Source: an uncultured Mycobacterium sp.
GTDB taxonomy: Bacteria; Actinomycetota; Actinomycetes; Mycobacteriales; Mycobacteriaceae
Direction: 5' to 3'
Assembly: GCA_900078375.1 (NCBI GenBank)
Contig: FLQS01000056.1
Span: 140,850-204,849 of the forward strand
Length of the DNA: 64,000 nt
The position numbers and the translations under genes were made by a program. This document shows, one piece after another, positions 57,481 through 64,000 of this stretch (position 1 is the stretch's first letter; each line of letters starts with the position of its first letter). The notes beneath the pieces were generated by a model. It saw only the letters and a list, made by a program, of their open reading frames with translations. It searched no databases and was not told where the DNA came from.

Positions 57481-58176
57481 TCAAACTGACCCACTACCCA
57501 CTGCCTGCTCAGCGGGGTTCCGAGTACGGAATAGAGCCACTGAGACAGCGAGGTACCAGACCGCGGTCGACAGCACCGGCAGGAAGGTGGTGAGCAGGTT
57601 TCCCTCGATGGAGAACAAGCCAGTGCGAAAGAAGACGCTTGTTGTTCCCGCGAGGTTGATCACCGCGGCCAGGATCGCCAGCCAGGCAGTCCACCTGGGC
57701 AGCACGGGTTCGGCGATCACGCAGGCTGCATAAGCGAGTGCCGCGGCGGCCACGATGAAGCCCTGCAGTGAGAGCAGGGCGAGGCTGAAGTCGTAGCCGA
57801 CGGCACGCACTGCCGCGGCCGATAATTGGTCGGCCGCCACTGCCGTGACGATACGGATGGACATCGAGACGAACGACAGAGCAGCCACCGCCGCGATACC
57901 GACCAAGAGCAAGTCACCTAGGTGCTGCCCGCTCGACGCCCGGTAGAGCACGCGCCGCACGACGACCGCGAACCACAAGAGCAATCCGGTGGCGAGAGCG
58001 TAGAGCCAACCCTGGGCGATCACAGCGCCCCGGTGGTCAATGAAGAAGCTTTGAACAACCTTGTTGGTCGCATCCCACGCCGGGGGCACACCGGTCAGAG
58101 TCGCCGCGACGAAGGATCCGACGACATACGCGACTCCGGCGGCCCCTCCCGACCTATTCCATCGAACGTCGTTCAT
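57481..58176 (-). CDS. multi-span membrane protein (DUF4386-like)
   Basis: The 231-residue protein has about six membrane helices. The order is a helix after RWNRSGGAAGVAYVVGSFV, a short loop with WDATNKVVQSFFIDHRG, then pairs around residues 55-75, 88-108, 125-150, 158-178 and 195-215. The layout recalls DUF4386 proteins but I am not certain. The function is unknown. GGGGGAAGC precedes ATG 58176. It is divergent from the oxidoreductase operon, and the palindrome at 58267 lies between them. Confidence 0.7.
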   Translation of the reverse strand: MNDVRWNRSGGAAGVAYVVGSFVAATLTGVPPAWDATNKVVQSFFIDHRGAVIAQGWLYALATGLLLWFAVVVRRVLYRASSGQHLGDLLLVGIAAVAALSFVSMSIRIVTAVAADQLSAAAVRAVGYDFSLALLSLQGFIVAAAALAYAACVIAEPVLPRWTAWLAILAAVINLAGTTSVFFRTGLFSIEGNLLTTFLPVLSTAVWYLAVSVALFRTRNPAEQAVGSGSV

Positions 58177-58266
58177 GCTTCCCCCGATGTTTGGCTTCAT
58201 CAGCACGGTACGACTGGTCCTCGAGACGGCTGGCGTTATTGCAGACGAACTGGTGACAGTTACTGC

Positions 58267-58291
58267 CATATCGGCATAGCATGCCGATATG
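58267..58291. promoter_or_regulatory. 25-bp palindrome overlapping a start codon
   Basis: CATATCGGCAT-AGC-ATGCCGATATG is a perfect 11-bp inverted repeat with a 3-nt spacer. Its last three bases are the ATG of the downstream gene. A TetR gene ends the same operon and is a likely binder, which would block both transcription and translation start. Confidence 0.65.
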
Positions 58292-59350
58292 TATCGAGTG
58301 ATTCAGTGGGCTACCGGCGGTGTGGGCAAAGCGGCGATCCAAGGGGTGCTCCGTCATCCCGAACTTGAGCTCGTCGGCTGCTGGGTGCACAGCGCCGACA
58401 AGCACGGCCGCGATGTCGGCGAGGTGATTGGGGAAGCCCCGATCGGAGTGGCGGCCACGACCGACATCGACGAACTGCTGGCGCTGGACGCCGACTGCGT
58501 CATGTACTCCCCTCTGCTGCCCGACGACCAGATCGTCGCGAAGATCCTGCGCTCGGGCAAGAATGTGGTGACCCCGGTCGGCTGGGTGTACCCGGACCGG
58601 GAGAACCCAGCCGTGCAGGCTCTCGAAGAGGCGTGCGCGGCGGGCAACACCACACTGCACGGCTCGGGGATCCATCCCGGCGGCATCACCGAACGCTTCC
58701 CGCTGATGATCTCCGGGCTGACGGCGGCGATCACCCACGTCCGGGCCGAGGAATTCTCCGATATCCGTACATACAACGCGCCACTGGTGGTGCGGGAGGT
58801 GATGGGATTCGGCCTGACTCCGGAACAGGCGATGAGCGGACCTATGGCCGCGCTGCTGGAGGCCGGGTTCAAGCAGTCCGTGCGGATGGTCGTCGACCAA
58901 TTGGGCTTCCGCGCGGAACCGCGAATCCGGTCCACTCAGGAAGTCGCCGTCGCGGTCACCGGAACCGACGAGCTCGTCGTTCCGATGGAAGCCGGCACCG
59001 TCGCCGCGCGCCGATTCAAATGGCAGGCCATCGTCGACGACAAGCCGGTCGTCACCGCCGCGGTCAACTGGCTCATGTGTGAGGTGGAGCTGGATCCGCC
59101 GTGGACGATCGGCGAGAAGGGTGAGCGCTTCGAGGTGGAGGTCACCGGCGATCCCGACGTCTTGCTGACGTTCAAAGGGCTGCAACCCGAGACGGTCGCC
59201 GAAGGGCTGGAGCGCAACCCGGGCGTGGTGGTGACCGCCAACCACTGCATCAGCGCCATCCCTCTTGTCTGTGCGGCCGGCCCCGGTATCAAGACCTATC
59301 TCGACCTGCCGATGATCACCGGCCGGGCCGCCCCGGACCTGGCCCGGTGA
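58289..59350 (+). CDS. dihydrodipicolinate-reductase-like NAD(P)-dependent dehydrogenase
   Basis: The 353-residue protein starts MYRVIQWATGGVGKAAIQG, an NAD(P)-binding Rossmann motif. It then follows the family of amine/DapB-like dehydrogenases common in mycobacteria, with CVMYSPLLPDDQIVAKILRS and GSGIHPGGITERFPLM. It is not true DapB, which is shorter and linked to lysine genes. The substrate is unknown. It is the first gene of a tight operon with a VOC protein, an SDR and a TetR regulator, a set suggestive of degradation of an organic compound. Confidence 0.88.
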   Translation: MYRVIQWATGGVGKAAIQGVLRHPELELVGCWVHSADKHGRDVGEVIGEAPIGVAATTDIDELLALDADCVMYSPLLPDDQIVAKILRSGKNVVTPVGWVYPDRENPAVQALEEACAAGNTTLHGSGIHPGGITERFPLMISGLTAAITHVRAEEFSDIRTYNAPLVVREVMGFGLTPEQAMSGPMAALLEAGFKQSVRMVVDQLGFRAEPRIRSTQEVAVAVTGTDELVVPMEAGTVAARRFKWQAIVDDKPVVTAAVNWLMCEVELDPPWTIGEKGERFEVEVTGDPDVLLTFKGLQPETVAEGLERNPGVVVTANHCISAIPLVCAAGPGIKTYLDLPMITGRAAPDLAR

Positions 59351-59353
59351 CCG

Positions 59354-59824
59354 GTGGAACCCCTTGGCGACCTTCGGTTTTCCCATTTGGTGGTCGGGGT
59401 CACCGACATGGACCGGGCGCTGCAGTTCTACCGCGGCCTGCTTGGGATGGATGTGGTGTTCGACCAGACGATGGCCGGTGACCCATTCGACCACGCGCTG
59501 GGTGGCGCCGCCGGAAATCAGGGCCGGGTGGTCGGCGGCCTGATCGGCGGGGTGATGCTGGAGTTGCTGTCACTAGGCGGCGAGACCCGGCCGGCCAGGC
59601 GGTCCATCGTCGGTAATCAGAACATCTCGCTGTCGGTCACCGACCTCGACGACACCTACCGCCGGGTGCAGGATGCGGGCTACCAACCCGACCAGGAACC
59701 GTTCGAGATCGCCGGGGTGCGAATGTTTTTCGTGAAGGATCCCGATGGTACCGCCGTGGAATTCATCGAATTCTTCGGCACCGCACGAACATCGGAGGAA
59801 CTGCATCGTGGCGTCGCACACTGA
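59354..59824 (+). CDS. VOC-family (glyoxalase/dioxygenase-fold) protein
   Basis: The 156-residue protein has the paired beta-alpha-beta units of the VOC superfamily. FSHLVVGVTDMDRALQFYRG at the start and DPDGTAVEFIEFF near the end supply the usual metal ligands (His near residue 11, Glu in VEFIEF). NQNISLSVTDLDDTYRRVQD forms the second unit. The enzyme could be an isomerase, lyase or ring-cleaving dioxygenase. The start is GTG at 59354, 3 bp after the upstream stop; its 3' end overlaps the SDR start. Confidence 0.88.
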   Translation: MEPLGDLRFSHLVVGVTDMDRALQFYRGLLGMDVVFDQTMAGDPFDHALGGAAGNQGRVVGGLIGGVMLELLSLGGETRPARRSIVGNQNISLSVTDLDDTYRRVQDAGYQPDQEPFEIAGVRMFFVKDPDGTAVEFIEFFGTARTSEELHRGVAH

Positions 59825-60596
59825 CCACAGTTATTGGCATCCGCGGTCACTGGCCGGCCTGCGGGTGATCGTGACCGGTGCTGCGCGCGGAGTGGGCAAG
59901 GGCGTGACCGCGGCCCTGCTCGAGCGCGGCGCCTCGGTGCTACTGGTCGATCGCGACCCGGCGGTGGCCGACGTCGCAGCGGAATTCGGCGCCGAGGGTC
60001 GGGCCGTGCCCCTGGTGGCTGACTTGTGCGACCGCACCAGCTACCAGCACATCGTCGACGAAGCGGTGCGGGTGTTGGGCGGAATCGACGCGTTGATCAA
60101 CAACGCGATCGCCACCAATGAACCAAAGCCGTTCAACGACATCAACCACGACGATTTCGACCTCGTCTTCGACACCGGACCGCGGGCCACGTTGTTCCTC
60201 ATGCAGGCGGCCTACCCGGTGCTCAAAGCGGGCGGCGGCGGGTCCATCGTCAATTTCGGTTCCGGCGCCGGCACCGCCGGCCAGAAGACGTTCGGTGCGT
60301 ACGCCGGAGCCAAGGAGGCGATCCGCGGAATCTCCAAAGTCGCCGCCCTGGAATGGGGTCGCGACAATATCCGGGTGAACGTGGTGTGCCCGTTTGCCCG
60401 ATCCGACGGCGTCGCGGGCTGGAGCGAGGAGTTCCCAGACGTCTACGGCAAGATCGTCAAGGGCATCCCGCTGCGCCGAATCGGCGACACGCATGCCGAT
60501 ATCGGACCGATGGTGGCCTTCCTGGTCAGTCCCGACGCGTCCTACCTGACCGCACAGACCATCCACGTCGACGGTGGCATGGGAATGTACCGGTGA
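59808..60596 (+). CDS. short-chain dehydrogenase/reductase
   Basis: The 262-residue SDR has TGAARGVGKG near residue 22, a weak NNA motif (LINNAIATN), the catalytic Ser in NFGSGAG and the Y-x-x-x-K in YAGAKEA. It ends with the usual HVDGGMGM. Start GTG 59808 has GGAGGA 8 nt upstream and lies inside the VOC gene. It is part of the four-gene operon and overlaps the TetR gene by GTGA. Confidence 0.9.
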   Translation: MASHTDHSYWHPRSLAGLRVIVTGAARGVGKGVTAALLERGASVLLVDRDPAVADVAAEFGAEGRAVPLVADLCDRTSYQHIVDEAVRVLGGIDALINNAIATNEPKPFNDINHDDFDLVFDTGPRATLFLMQAAYPVLKAGGGGSIVNFGSGAGTAGQKTFGAYAGAKEAIRGISKVAALEWGRDNIRVNVVCPFARSDGVAGWSEEFPDVYGKIVKGIPLRRIGDTHADIGPMVAFLVSPDASYLTAQTIHVDGGMGMYR

Positions 60597-61207
60597 CCAG
60601 CCCGCCCGCCGAACGACCACCGACCCTGCGTGACCGGCAGCGGGCGCAGGTGCGGGCCGACATCCACGCCGCGGCGTATCGGCTTTTCGCCGCACGAGGA
60701 TTCGGCCACGTCACCACTGACGACATCGCCGCCGAGGCGTCGGTGTCGCCGCGGACGTTCTTCCGGCATGTGGCGACCAAGGAAGACTTGCTGCTGGGCG
60801 CCGTGCAACGCGGGAACGCTGCGATCGCGTCCTTACTGGCTCGCCGCCCGGCCGGCGAGCCGCCCGATGTCGCACTGGCCGCCGCGATCGTGAGCCGGGT
60901 CGGCTCCTTCGACGATGTGGACCTGGAGAACTGGCGCGCGGCCATCTTGACCGCGCCCGAACTACTCGACCGCGCGACGCTGTTGTCCGCCGCCGACCGC
61001 GAGCAGATGGTTGCGCTGGTGGCCACTCGGATGGGTGTACATCCGGCGCAGGACAGCCGGCCCGGCCTGCTGGTCCAACTATCCTTCGCTGCAGCGGATT
61101 TCGCCTTCCAGCAGTGGGTCCGGGACTGCGGCGCCCAGCCTCGGCCGCTGGCGTCCGACGTGGCCGAGGCGCTGGCCGTTGTCGGCCATCCCCGCTGGGG
61201 TGGCTAG
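60593..61207 (+). CDS. TetR-family transcriptional regulator
   Basis: The 204-residue protein has the N-terminal TetR helix-turn-helix (RLFAARGFGHVTTDDIAAEA, then VSPRTFFRHVATKEDLL). A helical ligand-binding domain follows. GTG 60593 overlaps the SDR stop. As the last gene of the operon it probably represses its own operon through the palindrome at 58267-58291 and is released by a pathway metabolite. Its stop overlaps the end of the convergent carboxylesterase gene. Confidence 0.92.
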   Translation: MTSPPAERPPTLRDRQRAQVRADIHAAAYRLFAARGFGHVTTDDIAAEASVSPRTFFRHVATKEDLLLGAVQRGNAAIASLLARRPAGEPPDVALAAAIVSRVGSFDDVDLENWRAAILTAPELLDRATLLSAADREQMVALVATRMGVHPAQDSRPGLLVQLSFAAADFAFQQWVRDCGAQPRPLASDVAEALAVVGHPRWGG

Positions 61208-62820
61208 CGGGTCCCCTTCAGGGTCGCCCAGAATGGGCATTGGTGGCGCGTGTTGAAGTCGGTGGTGATGGTCAGCTGCCCGGTCTGCAACGACATCCGC
61301 CTTCCGTCGGCACCCAGCTGAGGCCAGTCCGGCAGCCCGGAGACCTCGGGCGTGCCGTTCTTCACGAATTGGCTCCAGTACGAGACCATCTGGTCGGAAA
61401 GCTCGCGCTGTGCCGGGTTGAGTGGCGGAGCACCACCGACGTCGAACAAGTACCGCAACTCCAGTGAATGGCTGGCACCCACCGGGAAAGGGACCGCACG
61501 CAACGGATCAGGGGCCGGCGCGGTTCGGTCGTTGAACTCGTAGGCGTACACCGGGTTGGTGTGCGCGAGACCGGACGCGATTTTGTCTGTCGGACAGGCG
61601 AATATGCTGTCAGTGACTGCTGCGGAATAGGTCAGGCCTTCATTGCCGCCATACCGGTCGAGCGGGTAGTGCTCGGCCACCGCGGCCGCGTCGGGACCGA
61701 ACGTGTCCGACAGCAGTGTCGGATAGGGCGGCAACCCATGGTCTTTCAGATATTGCAGCGCGGCGAACATCGCGAATTCGTCACCGTTGCTACCGATCAA
61801 CACCGGGATCTTGGGCACTCGGCTCAGCGCGACATCGGCCATCGGGTCGACCGGAAGCCGGTCTGTTCCGGTGACCGGACCGGTGAGCTTGTCGGGGCCG
61901 AATCTGACATACAGCGGGGCGCGCCGCAAATCCCTTGTCGGCAGTGAGCGTAGGCAGGTCGCAACCGCATCGGGGTCCGAGCAGCCCGCGCTGGTCGCAT
62001 ATTCGGTACTGACCCGCGTGGCGGTGGCCCGGTCAGCTTGGGCCTGACACGGCCCGCTCTGCATGATCGCGGCCCGGAACAATCCGGCGGAATCCGGCGC
62101 GACCAGATGGTCGCATACCGACATCGCGCCAGCCGACTCGCCCGCGATCGTGACTTTCGTTGGGTCGCCGCCGAATTCGGCGATATTGTCGCGAACCCAC
62201 CGCAGTGCTGCCTGCTGGTCGGCCAATCCGTAGTTGCCGATGTTGCCATCCGGGCTCAGCGCCGGATGCGCAAGGAAGCCCAAGGTGCCCAGCCGGTAGT
62301 TGACGGTGACGACGACGATGTCGCCCTGGGTCGCCATCCAGCGCGCGTCGTAGATATCGGCGCTTCCGTTGAGGAAGCCGCCGCCATGAATCCACACCAT
62401 CACCGGTTTCTGGCTCGACCGGCTGGCGCCGTCAGGGGTCCAGACATTGAGGTTCAGGCAGTCCTCACCGGTGGGGCGGCCGTAGTCGGGATCCAACGTG
62501 GTGTCCTGGATACAGCGCATACCGGGAGTGGTGGCATCGCGCACCCCGGGCCACGGCGCGGCCGGTTGCGGCGGCTGCCAGCGCAGTGAGCCAACCGGTG
62601 CGGCGGCATACGGAACCCCGTCGAACACTCGGTACCCCGGGGCGACGAGACCGCGCACCGCACCCGCCGCGGTCTGCACCACCGCGGGCCCGGCTTGTGC
62701 GACCGGGGCCGGCCGCGGGTGCATCTCGCTGGTGCCCCCGCTACATCCGGCGAGCATCGCCAGGCCCAGCAACAGGCCTAATGCGCGCCGGCGTCGTCGG
62801 CCGCTGGATCCGTCTCGCAC
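61204..62820 (-). CDS. type-B carboxylesterase, lipoprotein
   Basis: The 538-residue protein has an Arg-rich n-region, a hydrophobic segment and the lipobox MLAGC. A full carboxylesterase/lipase type B domain follows: DCLNLNVWTP, oxyanion WIHGGGFLNG, the nucleophile in TIAGESAGAMSV, Glu in SNGDEFAMF and His in VGASHSLEL. The enzyme probably hydrolyses carboxylic esters at the cell surface. Start is taken as GTG 62820; ATG 62856 would give a longer n-region. It is convergent with the TetR gene and divergent from the P450 gene. Confidence 0.9.
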   Translation of the reverse strand: MRDGSSGRRRRRALGLLLGLAMLAGCSGGTSEMHPRPAPVAQAGPAVVQTAAGAVRGLVAPGYRVFDGVPYAAAPVGSLRWQPPQPAAPWPGVRDATTPGMRCIQDTTLDPDYGRPTGEDCLNLNVWTPDGASRSSQKPVMVWIHGGGFLNGSADIYDARWMATQGDIVVVTVNYRLGTLGFLAHPALSPDGNIGNYGLADQQAALRWVRDNIAEFGGDPTKVTIAGESAGAMSVCDHLVAPDSAGLFRAAIMQSGPCQAQADRATATRVSTEYATSAGCSDPDAVATCLRSLPTRDLRRAPLYVRFGPDKLTGPVTGTDRLPVDPMADVALSRVPKIPVLIGSNGDEFAMFAALQYLKDHGLPPYPTLLSDTFGPDAAAVAEHYPLDRYGGNEGLTYSAAVTDSIFACPTDKIASGLAHTNPVYAYEFNDRTAPAPDPLRAVPFPVGASHSLELRYLFDVGGAPPLNPAQRELSDQMVSYWSQFVKNGTPEVSGLPDWPQLGADGRRMSLQTGQLTITTDFNTRHQCPFWATLKGTR

Positions 62821-62954
62821 GAGATCCGAGCCTACGCGGACGCCTGGCCCAGGCATGACCTGGGAATTAGCCGAAAAGTCTGCGACCTGGCACAATCGTG
62901 GCCGAAACTAGAAACCTGACACCCGTCAAGTTTTTGGTAGAGCGAGGAGACCCG

Positions 62955-64000
62955 ATGACCCCACGGATCATGGATAAGGCGGCACGCGTTCTGGCCAGCC
63001 CGCTCGGCTACACCGATGAGAAGAGGATGTACGAGTCCCTCGCACATCTGCGTGCACACGCGCCGGTGTCCTGGGTCGAGGCCGAGGGATACCGACCGTT
63101 CTGGGCGATCGCCAAGCATGCCGATGTCATGGACATCGAGCGGCAGAACGACCTGTTCACCAATGATCCACGTCCGTTGCTGACGATCGCCGAGGCCGAC
63201 GATGCGTTGCGCGCGCAGATGGAAGCCGGGATCGGGCTGCGCACCCTGATCCACATGGATGATCCGCACCACCGGGACATGCGCAAGATCGGTGCTGACT
63301 GGTTTCGCCCGAAAGCTATGCGCGCCTTGAAGACTCGCTGTGACGAGCTGGCCAAGATCTACGTCGACCAGATGCTCGAGCAGGGTCCCGAGCTGGACTT
63401 CGTCCAGGAGATCGCGGTCAAATATCCCCTGTACATGATCCTGACGTTGCTGGGTCTGCCGGAATCCGACTTCCCCCGGATGCTCAAACTCACCCAGGAG
63501 ATGTTCGGCGGCGACGACACCGAACTCCAGCGCGGCGGCACCACCGACGACATGCTGGCGGTGCTGCTCGACTTCTTCAATTACTTCGCTGCGTTGACCG
63601 CCTCGCGCCGCGAGCACCCGACCGAGGACCTGACCTCGGCGATCGCCAACGCCACCATCGACGGCCAGCCATTGTCCGACATGGATACCGCGTCCTATTA
63701 CGTGATCGTGGCCAGTGCCGGCCATGACACCACCAGCGCCGGAATCGCAGGCGGACTTTTGGAACTGGTGCGCAACCCCGGTGAATTGCAGCGGCTGAAG
63801 GACGACCCCGGCCTGATGGGCACCGCGGTCGAAGAGATGATCCGCTGCGTGGTCCCGGTCAAGGAATTCATGCGCACCGCCCAAGCCGACACCGAAGTCC
63901 GCGGCGTCTCGATCGCCAAGGGCGAATCGGTTCTGCTGTCCTATGTTTCGGCCAACCGCGATGAAGAAGTATTCGACGACCCGATGCGCTTCGACGTCGG
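62955..64000 (+). CDS. cytochrome P450 (C-terminus outside window)
   Basis: About 348 residues are visible in one open frame from ATG 62955, which has GAGGAG 6 nt upstream. The I-helix oxygen-binding motif AGHDTTSAG is at roughly residues 255-263, and the E-x-x-R motif of the K-helix is in EEMIR. HMDDPHHRDMRKIGADWF gives the C-helix region that binds the heme propionate. The heme Cys loop lies beyond the window edge. It is a class I bacterial P450 needing a ferredoxin; the substrate is unknown. It may belong with the oxidoreductase operon to its left. Confidence 0.93.
   Translation, partial: MTPRIMDKAARVLASPLGYTDEKRMYESLAHLRAHAPVSWVEAEGYRPFWAIAKHADVMDIERQNDLFTNDPRPLLTIAEADDALRAQMEAGIGLRTLIHMDDPHHRDMRKIGADWFRPKAMRALKTRCDELAKIYVDQMLEQGPELDFVQEIAVKYPLYMILTLLGLPESDFPRMLKLTQEMFGGDDTELQRGGTTDDMLAVLLDFFNYFAALTASRREHPTEDLTSAIANATIDGQPLSDMDTASYYVIVASAGHDTTSAGIAGGLLELVRNPGELQRLKDDPGLMGTAVEEMIRCVVPVKEFMRTAQADTEVRGVSIAKGESVLLSYVSANRDEEVFDDPMRFDV

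Noticed and set aside
1..64000. CRISPR array
   Set aside because: No series of equal-length direct repeats with unique spacers and no cas genes were seen.

Overview
The window is high-GC chromosomal DNA from an actinobacterium. It is almost certainly a fast-growing, non-tuberculous Mycobacterium (Mycolicibacterium). The gene order mmsA-fadE-mmsB ... sigL-rslA ... map-adk-secY ... SAM methyltransferases-sppA-rplO and rplN ... FGE-atsA-rpsQ-to-rpsJ is the one known from M. tuberculosis around Rv0700-Rv0753. Mycobacteria-typical families (DUF732, GjpA-like secreted protein, NHL lipoproteins, F420/LLM enzyme) support this. Strain and species cannot be fixed from the sequence alone.

Layout. (1) 0-14 kb is an accessory region to the left of a tRNA-Leu(UAA) gene. 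It holds a partial DUF1097 membrane protein, a GlxA-type AraC regulator, small Cys-rich or membrane mini-proteins, an NAD epimerase, an alpha/beta hydrolase with a Cys in the nucleophile position, a frameshifted AMP ligase, a GjpA-like secreted protein and a three-gene NHL lipoprotein operon. Three extra copies of the tRNA 3' end (3.53, 7.48 and 9.72 kb) lie in the same orientation as the tRNA, and most have gene remnants beside them. This looks like serial insertion at the tRNA, now decayed and without a visible integrase. (2) 14-18 kb: RidA, then the C4-dicarboxylate carrier DctA divergent from a DcuS/DcuR-like two-component pair. (3) 18-23 kb: an SDR, then the valine-degradation operon mmsA-acyl-CoA dehydrogenase-mmsB behind a perfect palindrome, and a MarR regulator.

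(4) 23.4-29.2 kb is the most interesting part. Four translationally coupled minus-strand genes encode an acetolactate-synthase-like ThDP enzyme, an SRPBCC protein, a KAS III-like enzyme with Asn in place of the catalytic His, and a HisC-like aminotransferase. They sit directly downstream of sigL-rslA. Both sigL and this operon are preceded by TGAACC-N16-CGTGT(A/C), the known SigL promoter pattern. I infer an undescribed SigL-controlled biosynthetic operon. (5) 29.3-32 kb: map-adk-secY. (6) 32.3-36.9 kb: five tandem paralogous SAM methyltransferases. (7) 36.9-39.8 kb: sppA and an LLM oxidoreductase.

(8) 39.8-53.9 kb: the ribosomal spc and S10 operons, all on the minus strand. They are separated by a sulfatase-lipoprotein-sulfatase-maturase operon. 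A strong terminator follows rpsQ, and candidate promoters precede rpsJ and rplN; these share a -10-N4-GGGTTGCC arrangement. (9) 54-57.5 kb: an island with strong hairpins, hypothetical genes and a frameshifted IS1-like transposase. (10) 57.5-64 kb: a membrane protein, then a four-gene oxidoreductase/VOC/SDR/TetR operon whose start codon is embedded in a 25-bp palindrome, a lipoprotein carboxylesterase and the start of a cytochrome P450 that runs off the window.
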